From CAYJAB01 sp964368305 (GTDB lineage: Bacteria; Bacillota_I; Bacilli_A; Erysipelotrichales; Erysipelotrichaceae), in assembly GCA_964368305.1 (NCBI GenBank), contig CAYJAB010000006.1:1-64000 (forward strand): a stretch of 64,000 nucleotides of DNA. The letters run 5' to 3'. Positions 10,001-18,293 of this stretch are shown here, piece by piece. A program made the position numbers and the translations under genes. Every line of letters begins with the position of its first letter. Positions within the stretch are counted from its first letter, which is position 1. The notes under the pieces were generated by a model. That model did no database searches. It was not told the origin of the DNA and saw nothing but the letters and a program-made list of their open reading frames with translations.

Positions 10001-10891
10001 ATCAATTAAAGCATCTACTGCTTCTTGTAACATACGTTTTTCATTTTGAACAATGATACTTGGTGTTCCAAGTTCTAATAATTTTTTCAAACGGTTATTA
10101 CGTGTAATAACACGACGATATAAATCATTTAAATCACTTGTCGCAAAACGTCCACCATCCAATTGTAACATCGGTCTTAAATCAGGTGGTATAACAGGAA
10201 GTGCAGTTAACACCATCCATTCAGGCTCATTATCTGAATTCATAAATGCTTCTACTGTTTCTAAACGTTTGATTAATTTCTTACGTTTATCCCCAGCAGC
10301 ATCTTTTAAATCATCTACAATTAACGCATGCTCTTTCGCTAAATCTACATTTTTTAATAATGTATCAACAGCTTCTGCACCTGTTTGTGCCACAAATGAT
10401 CCAGGACCATACATCGCACTATATTCACGATAATCTCTTTCAGATAAAATTTGTTTTGCATGAAGAGGTGTATCACATGGGTCTGTAACAACCCAAGAAA
10501 CGAAATACACAACTTCTTCAAGCGCTTTTGGCGTTATGTTTAATAATAAACTCATACGAGAAGGAATACCACGTAAATACCAAATATGTGCAACAGGTGC
10601 AGCCAATTCGATATGTCCCATTCTTTCACGTCTAACTGATGATTTCGTGATTTCAACACCACAACGATCACAAATTACACCTTTATAACGTACTTTTTTA
10701 TACTTGCCACAATAACATTCCCAATCCTTTGATGGACCAAAAATCTTTTCACAGAATAGACCATCACGTTCTGGTTTTTGAGAACGATAATTTATTGTTT
10801 CAGGTTTTTTAACCTCACCCTTAGACCATTCTCTGATTCTATCGGGTGCGGCTAATCCTATTTGAATTGAGGCGAAATTATTTATACTCAT
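7019..10891 (-). CDS. rpoC: DNA-directed RNA polymerase subunit beta'
   Basis: This is the beta' subunit of RNA polymerase, which holds the catalytic magnesium. The 1290-residue protein begins MSINNFASIQIGLAAPDRIREWS. It shows the N-terminal zinc ribbon CYCGKYKK..CDRCG (about residues 60-78), the catalytic NADFDGDQ near residue 446, and the C-terminal zinc-binding CDSTYGVCKKCYG. Bridge-helix and trigger-loop segments such as GLTDTALKTAESGYLTRRL and QSIGEPGTQLTMRNFHTGG are intact. It is longer than usual at the C terminus because of an acidic tail of about 40 residues, rich in Glu, Asp and Val. It starts 18 bases after rpoB and ends at a strong terminator. Confidence 0.99.
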   Translation of the reverse strand: MSINNFASIQIGLAAPDRIREWSKGEVKKPETINYRSQKPERDGLFCEKIFGPSKDWECYCGKYKKVRYKGVICDRCGVEITKSSVRRERMGHIELAAPVAHIWYLRGIPSRMSLLLNITPKALEEVVYFVSWVVTDPCDTPLHAKQILSERDYREYSAMYGPGSFVAQTGAEAVDTLLKNVDLAKEHALIVDDLKDAAGDKRKKLIKRLETVEAFMNSDNEPEWMVLTALPVIPPDLRPMLQLDGGRFATSDLNDLYRRVITRNNRLKKLLELGTPSIIVQNEKRMLQEAVDALIDNGRRSKPITGAGGRTLKSLSHSLKGKQGRFRQNLLGKRVDFSGRSVIAVGPDLKMFECGIPREMAIQLYKPFVINEIVNRGIAGNPKTAEKLIDKLDPRVWDIVEDVIKGHPVLLNRAPTLHRLGIQSFMPKLVEGRAIRLHPLVTPAFNADFDGDQMAVHLPLSEEARAEAEILMLGSHNILGPKDGKPIVTPSQDMVLGNFYLNMEESAAEFFEKAELLELLGDSEQAAMWRMFGDNEGRIFRNRNEALMAYEAKQVHLHTRVAIRASAMNKSCFTEEQNKKLLITTIGKLIFNEMFPSTYPYLIEATKENFEATPDKFFVPTNVNVKEYLKDTPINPDFKKSNLGNVIAEIFKSFTLDETSAILDQIKDMGFKYSTVAGMTVSLADINVAPNKQRYVEYGKEKAAELMRLYKRGKLTTQEWERHLMKLWGDIKDEIGKELMENLPRKNPINMMATSGARGNASHFTQLAGMRGLMGKPTQSKSKQEYQSRIMEVPIYSSFREGLNVSEFFNSTHGVRKGLTDTALKTAESGYLTRRLVDVAQDVVVSEEDCATDKGYPVSALVDRKDDSIIEPLFERIVGRYIKEEIVDPATGEIIIEENEYIDEQTANRIVNLGLETVYIRNAFTCDSTYGVCKKCYGRNMATGKLVEVGESVGIMAAQSIGEPGTQLTMRNFHTGGVAGGSDITQGLPRVEELFEARCPKSAALLAKIDGEIIEISENENNNGHIIIIANETETLEHKTDHKQTIRNWMKVGNKVVAGEKLTEGTVNPKELLEVAGVNAVQNYILKEVQKVYGAQGIGISDKHIEVMVCQMLRKVVVVDAADSSLSAGVQISLSNITNLNRDLLLSGKNPVKFGPVLLGISKASVETDSFLSAASFQETTKVLTEAAIKGKVDNLMGLKENVIIGKLIPAGTGYDEYRESTEEIKKLAAILHEEREERNAVEDEAGLPEEVTRITLANEETTDEVQEEIVVDEADVEVIEEEVNEEFE

Positions 10892-10909
10892 TTAAATATC
10901 CCCCTTCTG

Positions 10910-13900
10910 TTAGGCAAACATCTCGTCATCAAAACCGACGATTGCTGCTTCTGGTAAATCCTCTACATCTTCTACAACTGGTGCAACTTCTACAACTTCT
11001 TCAATTGCTGCCATTGTTGAAACTTCATCAGATTCCATTTTTCTTAAATCAACTTCATTTTGATTTTCATCTAGCATTTTAACGTCAATCGCCAATGCTT
11101 GAAGTTCATGTTTTAATACTCTAAACGATTCAGGAATTCCAGGTTCTGGAATATTTCTACCTTTAATAATCGCTTCATATGTTTTTGTACGACCTACAAT
11201 ATCATCTGACTTAATTGTCAAGATCTCTTGAAGGATATGTGCAGCTCCATAAGCCTCTAATGCCCAAACTTCCATCTCTCCGAAACGTTGTCCACCATTT
11301 TGTGCTTTACCGCCCAATGGTTGTTGCGTTACAAGTGAGTAAGGACCTGTAGCACGTGCATGTAGTTTATCGTCAACCATATGCGCAAGCTTAATCATAT
11401 ACATTACCCCAACAGAAATTCTCTCATCAAATGGTTCTCCTGTTCTACCATCAAATAGAACATTTTTACCATCTGGTGTACATTCTGCCTCAGCCATAAT
11501 ATCTTTTAATTCTTCATTGTTAATTCCACTAAATACTGGTGTCGCAAACTTAACACCTAATTTCTTAGCAGCAAATCCTAAATGAATCTCTAATACTTGT
11601 CCAATGTTCATACGAGAAGGTACCCCAAATGGATTTAACATGATATCCACAGGTGTTCCATCTGGTAAGTAAGGCATATCTTCTACTGGTAATATTTTTG
11701 AGATAACCCCTTTATTACCATGACGTCCTGCCATTTTATCCCCTTCAGAGATTTTACGTTTTTGAACAATATACACTTTAACAACTTCATTTACTCCTGG
11801 TGGAAGCTCATGTCCGTCTTCACGTTTGAAGAAACGAACCATTTGAACAATACCTGCTCCTCCATGCGGAACTTTTAACGAATTGTCACGTACTTCACGA
11901 GATTTTTCACCGAAGATAGCCAATAGTAATTTTTCTTCTGGAGAAATTTCACTTTGTCCTTTTGGAGTAACCTTACCAACTAAGATATCTCCTTCTTTTA
12001 CTTCAGCTCCAACCATTACGATACCACGTGCATCTAAATTACGACATGAATTCTCACTTACGTTTGGAATATCACGTGTGATTTCCTCAGCACCCAGTTT
12101 AGTTTCACGTACTTCAATATCATATTCTTCAATATGGATAGATGTATACACATCGTCTTTTACAAGTCTTTCAGACATGATGATCGCATCTTCATAGTTG
12201 TAACCATACCAAGTCATAAATGCAATCGTAACGTTTTGACCTAAAGCCAATTCTCCGTTTTGCATAGAAGGTCCATCTGCTAAGATATCCCCTCTTTCAA
12301 CTTTTTCACCTAATCTTACGATTGGAGTTTGATTGATACAAGTTCCAGAGTTACTACGACGGAATTTTTCTAATTCATATTTTTTATCACCTTCGCTACC
12401 ACTTACAGTAATATTGTTCGCATCAACATACGTTACAATACCTTCTGTTGTAGAAGTGATCCCACTACCTGAGTCTTTTGCGATACGATATTCAATCCCT
12501 GTTCCAACATATGGAGAATTCGGTCTTAAAAGTGGAATCGCTTGACGTTGCATGTTCGCTCCCATTAAGGCACGAGATGCATCATCGTTTTCTAAGAACG
12601 GAATACAAGCAGTCGCAACAGAAACAATTTGTTTTGGAGAAACATCGACAAGTTCGATATCCTCTTTATTAACCATTGTAGTCTCACCATGACGACGTGC
12701 TACCACCTCTTCATGCGCAAGTTCTGTTCCATCTACTTCATTCGCCTGTGCAATTGCATAGTCGATTTCTTCATCCGCAGATAAGTAAACAACATCTTCA
12801 GTTACATGACCTTCTTTAACTACATGATATGGCGTTTGAATAAATCCATACTGATTTACTTTCGCATAAGATGTTAAGTTTGAGATCAAACCGATATTTG
12901 GACCCTCTGGTGTCTCGATTGGACAAATTCTACCATAATGAGAATAATGAACGTCACGCACTTCAAACCCTGCACGCTCACGCGTTAAACCACCAGGTCC
13001 TAAAGCAGAAATACGACGTTTATTCGTTAACTCAGCAAGTGGATTTGTTTGATCCATAAATTGAGACAACTGACTTGATGCGAAGAATTCCTTCACAGCA
13101 GCCGTTAAAGGACGAATATTTGTTAAGTTTTTAGGTGTTAAAGCAGCATTGTCTGTAATAGACATTCTTTCTTTAACAACTCTTTCAATACGAGATAAAC
13201 CGATACGACATTGGTTTTGTAATAACTCACCAATTGTACGTACACGACGGTTTCCTAATTGATCAATATCATCTACTTGCCCAACATTGTCAAACATTGT
13301 TAGTAAGTATGAATAACTTGCATACATATCAGAAATCATGACTGTTTTCTTATTCACAAGTGGATCTGTACCAATTACTTTAACTGTAAAGTCAGATTTT
13401 TCATTTGGACGCACTGTTAAAACTTGAACAGCAGCTCCAACTAACCATACAGATACATCTGTTCCATTATTTACCATATTAACAACTGAATTTTCTTCAC
13501 TTGTAGAAATACGTTTTACAATCATATCAGGAATATAACGTTCTTTTACTAACTCACCATCTACAATCAAATCAGTATTGTTAGATGTGAATCTAGCAAT
13601 ACAGAATAATCTTTGTCCATAATTTAATACTGAACGCGCATTTTTCTTCGTTAATTTAACTTCTTGCGCAATAATACTTGCATAAACTGCAACAACGTCT
13701 ACTTCTTTCGCAATTAAAGCAACATCACTTTCAGATAAAGCAGTTCCTTTTTCAAAAGTCACTTCTTTTAATTCAACGTCTGTCGCTAAAATTCTTCCTT
13801 TTAATGCAACATGATTTTCAGTATTCACATAAGAAATATCTGGATGAGAGAATAAATGATTATAAGGCATAATTGTCATATGACTACCTTTAACTAATAC

Positions 13901-15025
13901 ATCTTTTAATGCTTCTCTTTCTTTTACTCCGATATATGTTCCAGCAGGATAAACAACATCCCCTTTTGCAGAAATTACATCTTCTGCTAAATAAGAACCT
14001 TCTAAACGATTTAACACACCAAGTTTTCTTCTAATTTTATAACGTCCAGCATGTGTTAAGTCATATCTTCTAGCATCAAAGAATTTTGTATTCATTACAC
14101 TGATAGAACCATCTAAAGTAGGAACCTCATCAGATCTTTGATTTTCATAAACAGTTAATAATGCTTCATTTGTAGTTTTTACTTTATCAGAAACCAATGT
14201 ATTTTTAATTTCTTCATAACTTCCAAAGAATGCACTATACATTAATAGATACTGATTTAAGAATTCTCTTTCTTCACCCTCTACTAACATTTCTTTGTCT
14301 ACACTTAACCCTAAACTCTCTAAGAAAGTACCCATTTGTGCACTATCAAAAGCATCCTCACTCTTCTCACCATTTAAAGACATCCCAATCGCCTTCAGTA
14401 AGATAGTAGAAAGAATTTTACGTTTACGGTCTACACTCATATTAATCAAACGTCCAAAAGCAGCTTTCTTAGAATCTGTCATAAATTCAAGCCATGTACC
14501 ACGACTTGGAATCACTTCAGCCATGAAAACGTCTTTACCCGTTTTATCTTCTTGACCAATTTCATAATAAGCACCTGGAGATCTTACGATTTGAGAAACG
14601 ATAACACGTTCTGCACCATTGATGATAAATGTTCCAGTTTCAGTCATTAAAGGCATATCCCCAAGGAATACTTCTTCTACTTTAGTAATAACCTCACCTG
14701 TAGCATTGTCCACCATTTCAAGTTCCATACTTGCTTTGATTGGAGCAGCATAATTCGCTTGACGAATTTTACACTCTGATACAGAGTATTTTGGTGTTCC
14801 AACCTCATAACTTAAAAACTTTAGTTTAATTGTTCCAGAGTAGTTTTGAATCGGATAAACCTCATTAAAAACCTCATGTAATCCTTCACGCTTAAACCAA
14901 TCAAATGAATCAGTTTGAATCTCAACTAGATCTGGTAACTGTAAGTTTGTACTTACTTTGGAATAGTCACGTCTTGTTGCCTTCTTCCCTAATTCTAAAA
15001 TGCGATAACTCTTGTTTTTTTCCAT
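10910..15025 (-). CDS. rpoB: DNA-directed RNA polymerase subunit beta
   Basis: This is the beta subunit of RNA polymerase. I start it at 15025 (MEKNKSYRILELGKKATRRD), which places an AGAAAGG ribosome binding site nine bases upstream and gives 1371 residues. An upstream ATG at 15034 lies directly on that site. A longer open frame to 15070 adds a non-conserved leader. Conserved segments include LSQFMDQTNPLAELTNKRR (the rifampicin region), PIETPEGPNIGLI and GDKMAGRHGNKGVISKILP. The C terminus extends into an acidic Val/Glu/Asp-rich tail that ends FDDEMFA. It is preceded by its own promoter at 15110-15138 as well as being read from rplJ. Confidence 0.98.
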   Translation of the reverse strand: MEKNKSYRILELGKKATRRDYSKVSTNLQLPDLVEIQTDSFDWFKREGLHEVFNEVYPIQNYSGTIKLKFLSYEVGTPKYSVSECKIRQANYAAPIKASMELEMVDNATGEVITKVEEVFLGDMPLMTETGTFIINGAERVIVSQIVRSPGAYYEIGQEDKTGKDVFMAEVIPSRGTWLEFMTDSKKAAFGRLINMSVDRKRKILSTILLKAIGMSLNGEKSEDAFDSAQMGTFLESLGLSVDKEMLVEGEEREFLNQYLLMYSAFFGSYEEIKNTLVSDKVKTTNEALLTVYENQRSDEVPTLDGSISVMNTKFFDARRYDLTHAGRYKIRRKLGVLNRLEGSYLAEDVISAKGDVVYPAGTYIGVKEREALKDVLVKGSHMTIMPYNHLFSHPDISYVNTENHVALKGRILATDVELKEVTFEKGTALSESDVALIAKEVDVVAVYASIIAQEVKLTKKNARSVLNYGQRLFCIARFTSNNTDLIVDGELVKERYIPDMIVKRISTSEENSVVNMVNNGTDVSVWLVGAAVQVLTVRPNEKSDFTVKVIGTDPLVNKKTVMISDMYASYSYLLTMFDNVGQVDDIDQLGNRRVRTIGELLQNQCRIGLSRIERVVKERMSITDNAALTPKNLTNIRPLTAAVKEFFASSQLSQFMDQTNPLAELTNKRRISALGPGGLTRERAGFEVRDVHYSHYGRICPIETPEGPNIGLISNLTSYAKVNQYGFIQTPYHVVKEGHVTEDVVYLSADEEIDYAIAQANEVDGTELAHEEVVARRHGETTMVNKEDIELVDVSPKQIVSVATACIPFLENDDASRALMGANMQRQAIPLLRPNSPYVGTGIEYRIAKDSGSGITSTTEGIVTYVDANNITVSGSEGDKKYELEKFRRSNSGTCINQTPIVRLGEKVERGDILADGPSMQNGELALGQNVTIAFMTWYGYNYEDAIIMSERLVKDDVYTSIHIEEYDIEVRETKLGAEEITRDIPNVSENSCRNLDARGIVMVGAEVKEGDILVGKVTPKGQSEISPEEKLLLAIFGEKSREVRDNSLKVPHGGAGIVQMVRFFKREDGHELPPGVNEVVKVYIVQKRKISEGDKMAGRHGNKGVISKILPVEDMPYLPDGTPVDIMLNPFGVPSRMNIGQVLEIHLGFAAKKLGVKFATPVFSGINNEELKDIMAEAECTPDGKNVLFDGRTGEPFDERISVGVMYMIKLAHMVDDKLHARATGPYSLVTQQPLGGKAQNGGQRFGEMEVWALEAYGAAHILQEILTIKSDDIVGRTKTYEAIIKGRNIPEPGIPESFRVLKHELQALAIDVKMLDENQNEVDLRKMESDEVSTMAAIEEVVEVAPVVEDVEDLPEAAIVGFDDEMFA

Positions 15026-15109
15026 TAATTCCATCCTTTCTGAATGGTAGGTAAACGCCAAAAAAGGCATTATTCCCCATCTTAATATTTAATATTTTAG
15101 CAATTTACT

Positions 15110-15138
15110 ATATTAACAAACAATTGTCAATATGTCAA
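15110..15138 (-). promoter_or_regulatory. Internal promoter upstream of rpoB
   Basis: On the minus strand TTGACA (15133-15138), a 17-base spacer and TAATAT (15110-15115) match the vegetative consensus almost perfectly. A second TTGACA starts eight bases further downstream. The element overlaps the 3' end of the methyltransferase gene and would give an rpoBC-only transcript. Confidence 0.8.
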
Positions 15139-15731
15139 TGATTTTTAGTGCATTTTAATATAAAATATCCTTTTTCTTTTTCAATAACCTCACAATTACC
15201 AAAAATAGACTTTAATTTTTCCATTGCACTTTTTGCACCCTGCTGTTTTCGAATCACAACCCATAATACTCCATTTAATTCTAAATGCGTATACGAATCT
15301 TCAAAGAAGCGATAAATCACATCTTTTCCAGCACGAATAGGTGGATTACTTATAATATCTGTATACATTGATTTAACTTCATTAAATCCATCCGATACAT
15401 AAGCTTCAATCTCTACATGATTTTTATTCGCATTTTCTAAAGTCAATTCTACTGCACGCGGATTCACATCCACAGATGTTACAGCACTTTCTTTAAAAAC
15501 TGTCTTACATACAATACCTACTACGCCATATCCACAACCTAAATCTAAAATCTTCTCATTTAATGATTGTTTAGAAAGAACATTCAATAGGATTTCCGTA
15601 CCTCTATCTACATGATCTTTACAAAACACGCCATTATCTGTAATAAAACGATAATCAATGCCCAAAAACCGGAAAGAAACTTCCTTCCGGTTATGCGGCA
15701 TATTACGATTGTCTGTATAGTAATGACTCAT
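15135..15731 (-). CDS. RsmC-like class I SAM-dependent methyltransferase
   Basis: This is a predicted SAM-dependent RNA methyltransferase of the RsmC (16S rRNA m2G1207) family, equivalent in position to ybxB of Bacillus subtilis, which also lies between rplL and rpoB. In 198 residues it has the SAM-binding motif I DLGCGYGVVGIV, an acidic motif II (SVDVNPRAVEL) and the catalytic motif IV SNPPIRAGK, typical of guanine N2 methylation. It matches only the catalytic half of enterobacterial RsmC, as is normal in Bacillota. Exact target base not provable from sequence. Confidence 0.88.
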   Translation of the reverse strand: MSHYYTDNRNMPHNRKEVSFRFLGIDYRFITDNGVFCKDHVDRGTEILLNVLSKQSLNEKILDLGCGYGVVGIVCKTVFKESAVTSVDVNPRAVELTLENANKNHVEIEAYVSDGFNEVKSMYTDIISNPPIRAGKDVIYRFFEDSYTHLELNGVLWVVIRKQQGAKSAMEKLKSIFGNCEVIEKEKGYFILKCTKNH

Positions 15732-15777
15732 AGAATCCCTCCTAATTAGACTACAACTTCATTTGTAATATTATAAA

Positions 15778-16143
15778 CTATTTAATTTCTACTGTCGCAC
15801 CAGCAGCCATTAATTTTTCTTTAATTTCTTCAGCTTCTTCTGGTTTGATGTTTTCTTTAATATTAGCAGGTGCTCCATCAACTAATCCTTTAGCTTCTAC
15901 TAATCCTAAACCTGTAACTTCACGTACAGCTTTGATTACAGCAACTTTTGTAGCTCCAACATCTTTTAATACAACTGTAACTTCAGTTGGTCCAGTAGGT
16001 GCAGCTTCTTCAGCAGCAGCAGCAACAGGTGCAGCAGCAGTAACTCCAAATTCCTCTTCGATTGCCTTTACAAGGTCGTTTAATTCAAGAATTGTCATCT
16101 CTTTAAGAGAAGCAATTACATCAGCAGTATTTAATTTTGCCAT
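15778..16143 (-). CDS. rplL: 50S ribosomal protein L7/L12
   Basis: L7/L12 forms the flexible ribosomal stalk that recruits translational GTPases. The 121-residue protein has the N-terminal dimerisation helix (MAKLNTADVIASLKEMTILEL), an Ala/Pro-rich hinge (about residues 37-53) and the C-terminal domain with VVLKDVGATKVAVIKAVREV and GLVEAKGLVDGAP. It lies 31 bases after rplJ, and AGGAGG-like bases precede the start. Composition and length are standard. Confidence 0.99.
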   Translation of the reverse strand: MAKLNTADVIASLKEMTILELNDLVKAIEEEFGVTAAAPVAAAAEEAAPTGPTEVTVVLKDVGATKVAVIKAVREVTGLGLVEAKGLVDGAPANIKENIKPEEAEEIKEKLMAAGATVEIK

Positions 16144-16174
16144 TTTTATTTTCCTCCGTTTGTTTTTTTAGCGA

Positions 16175-16675
16175 TTATTCGCCAGCTTCATCTTTCGCTT
16201 CAGCAACAGCTTTAACTGCGCAAGCAAAACTTCTTACAGGTGATTGTAAGCATCCTAATAACATAGAAAGCATACCCTCTTTGTTAGGTAATTTAGAAAG
16301 CGCAACGATTTCGTCCGCAGTCACTACATTACCATCTACAACTCCCGCTTTTAATACTAGTTTGTCATGTGTTTTCGCAAATTTCGCAAGTACACGACTA
16401 GGTGCAACAGCATCATCACTGAATGCGATTGCATTAGGACCAGTCAAAGCATCTGTTAGTCCGTTGTATCCAGCTTCTTCAGCAGCACGAGAAGTCATTG
16501 AATTTTTATAAACTTTAAATTCAACTGATTCTTTACGTAACTCTCTTCTAAGCTCAGTTACTTCCGCAACAGATAACCCACGATATTCAACTACAACAGT
16601 ACTAGCAGCATCAGACATTTTCTTAGAAATTTCTGAAACTAATTGTTGTTTTGAATCAAGTGTTGTTTGGTTCAT
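16175..16675 (-). CDS. rplJ: 50S ribosomal protein L10
   Basis: L10 anchors L7/L12 dimers to 23S rRNA and, in complex with L12, represses its own mRNA leader. The 166-residue sequence includes VVVEYRGLSVAEVTELRREL and FKVYKNSMTSRAAEEAG in the RNA-binding domain, and a C-terminal helix for L12 binding. AGGAGG lies just upstream of the start at 16675. It is first in the operon, behind a structured leader with a promoter at 16830-16858. rplK and rplA, which normally precede it in Bacillota, are absent here. Confidence 0.98.
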   Translation of the reverse strand: MNQTTLDSKQQLVSEISKKMSDAASTVVVEYRGLSVAEVTELRRELRKESVEFKVYKNSMTSRAAEEAGYNGLTDALTGPNAIAFSDDAVAPSRVLAKFAKTHDKLVLKAGVVDGNVVTADEIVALSKLPNKEGMLSMLLGCLQSPVRSFACAVKAVAEAKDEAGE

Positions 16676-16823
16676 ATTTTATACCTCCTATTTCCTATAC
16701 TCAATATACCGGTATAAATAATAAAACTCGTACCATGACGTACGAGTTGAAAGTTCATTTCTTCCGTACCTCGGTAACATGATTAAGCTATTTCGCCGTT
16801 ACTGTCTTTGGTATATTGAATGC
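16676..16823 (-). ncRNA. L10 leader (autoregulatory 5' UTR of rplJ-rplL)
   Basis: The region between the rplJ promoter and the gene is about 150 bases of structured RNA in the expected place for the ribosomal protein L10 leader. On the minus strand a segment near the 5' end (ATTCAATATACC, about 16810-16821) can pair over 12 positions with GGTATATTGAGT just before the ribosome binding site. That pairing encloses the inner domain containing AGTAACGGCG and CCGAGGTACGG. A terminator-like hairpin lies inside it. Assignment rests on position and these pairings; a covariance-model match to the L10 leader family would confirm it. Confidence 0.72.
16715..16748 (-). terminator. Attenuator-like hairpin in the rplJ leader
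   Basis: A perfect 9-bp stem (16740-16748 with 16725-16733, loop of six) is followed on the minus strand by TTATTATTTAT. It resembles a weak rho-independent terminator within the L10 leader and would attenuate rplJ-rplL transcription. Confidence 0.62.
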
Positions 16824-16829
16824 CCATAT

Positions 16830-16858
16830 ATATTATCAAGTAATTACACAATTGTCAA
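16830..16858 (-). promoter_or_regulatory. Promoter of the rplJ-rplL-rpoBC operon
   Basis: On the minus strand, TTGACA (16853-16858), 17-base spacer and TAATAT (16830-16835). A perfect -35 with ideal spacing, upstream of the L10 leader. Confidence 0.85.
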
Positions 16859-16893
16859 CTACTATTCAATCGCAATCTTCCATATTTTTTTAT

Positions 16894-16921
16894 AAAAAAA
16901 GCAGCTTCTTTCGAAACTACT
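16894..16921 (-). terminator. Rho-independent terminator of eno
   Basis: On the minus strand a 9-bp stem including G-U pairs (16913-16921 with 16900-16908) with a GAAA loop is followed by seven T. It lies 11 bases after the eno stop codon and insulates the rplJ promoter. Confidence 0.88.
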
Positions 16922-16932
16922 TTTAAGTAAAA

Positions 16933-18228
16933 TTATTTTTTAATATTATAAAATGCACTTAATCCTGGATATACAGCAGCATCTCCTAATTGATCAGCAA
17001 TTCTGATTAATTGGTTATACTTAGCGATTCTATCTGTACGAGACATAGAACCTGTTTTAATTTGTCCAGCATTGAACCCTACAGCAATATCAGCAATTGT
17101 TGTATCTTCTGATTCACCAGATCTATGTGAAACAACACAAGTGTATCCATTTTGTTTCGCAAGTTCCATTGCATCAAATGTTTCAGTTAAAGTACCGATT
17201 TGGTTCACTTTAATTAAGATTGAGTTTGCGATTCCTTTTTCAATCCCTTCTTTTAAGATAGCAGGATTTGTAACGAATAAGTCATCCCCAACGATTTGCA
17301 CTTTTTCTCCTAAACGATCTGTAAGTTTTTTCCAACCATCCCAGTCTCTTTCTCCAAGACCATCTTCAATTGAAACAATAGGATATTTTTCAACCCATTC
17401 AGCATACATTTCAATCATTTCATCAGTTGTTTTAGTTCCAGTGTTAGATTTTTTAAGTTCATACATTTTTGTTTCTGTATTATAGAACTCACTTGCTGCT
17501 ACGTCCATAGCTAAACAAATATCTTTACCAGGTACATATCCTGCAGCTTTGATTGCTTCAGTGATTACAATTAATGGTTCTTCATTGTTTTCAAGACTTG
17601 GTGCATATCCACCTTCATCCCCAACATTTGTATTTTTACCACGTGCTTTTAACACTTTCTTTAAGTTATGGAATACTTCAGCACCCATTCTTAAAGCTTC
17701 ATTAATAGAAGTTGCACCTACTGGCATAATCATATATTCTTGGAAGTCTACAGAAGAGTCCGCATGACTACCACCATTTACTACGTTCATCATAGGAACA
17801 GGTAATTTTTTACCATTAAATCCACCAAAATATTGATATAGTGGAATTCCATAATAATCTGCAGCTGCGCGTGCACAAGCCATAGAAACACCTAAAATTG
17901 CATTTGCACCTAATTTAGATTTATCATTTGTACCATCTAACGCAATCATCGTCATATCAATTAGATTTTGATCCGTTACATCCATACCAATAATCTCTTC
18001 TGCAATAATGTCATTTACATTGTCTACTGCTTTAAGAACACCTTTACCCATAAAACGTGCTTTGTCATTGTCACGAAGTTCTAACGCTTCTCTTTCACCT
18101 GTACTTGCTCCACTTGGAACGATTGCGCGCCCAAATGCACCAGAATCTGTTGTTACTTCAACTTCTACTGTTGGATTACCACGAGAATCAATCACTTCAC
18201 GTGCGTATACTTCAATAATAATTGGCAT
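16933..18228 (-). CDS. eno: Enolase (phosphopyruvate hydratase)
   Basis: Enolase converts 2-phosphoglycerate to phosphoenolpyruvate in glycolysis. The 431-residue protein shows the N-terminal REVIDSRGNPTVEVEV and SGASTGEREALELRD, the metal-binding SIEDGLGERDWDGW, the catalytic-Lys segment ILIKVNQIGTLTET and the signature SHRSGESEDTTIADIAV. Length is normal. AGGAGG about eight bases upstream supports the start. It is the last of three glycolytic genes (pgk-tpiA-eno); a 65-base gap separates it from tpiA. No gpmI or gapA gene lies beside them. Confidence 0.99.
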   Translation of the reverse strand: MPIIIEVYAREVIDSRGNPTVEVEVTTDSGAFGRAIVPSGASTGEREALELRDNDKARFMGKGVLKAVDNVNDIIAEEIIGMDVTDQNLIDMTMIALDGTNDKSKLGANAILGVSMACARAAADYYGIPLYQYFGGFNGKKLPVPMMNVVNGGSHADSSVDFQEYMIMPVGATSINEALRMGAEVFHNLKKVLKARGKNTNVGDEGGYAPSLENNEEPLIVITEAIKAAGYVPGKDICLAMDVAASEFYNTETKMYELKKSNTGTKTTDEMIEMYAEWVEKYPIVSIEDGLGERDWDGWKKLTDRLGEKVQIVGDDLFVTNPAILKEGIEKGIANSILIKVNQIGTLTETFDAMELAKQNGYTCVVSHRSGESEDTTIADIAVGFNAGQIKTGSMSRTDRIAKYNQLIRIADQLGDAAVYPGLSAFYNIKK

Positions 18229-18293
18229 CTATAAGTCCTCCTTTGATTACCTTATCATTTATTTATATATATTGGATTTTTCCAATGATATAA

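Noticed and set aside
15026..15070. Longer RpoB start at 15070
   Set aside because: The added residues are not conserved, and the AGAAAGG site fits the start at 15025.
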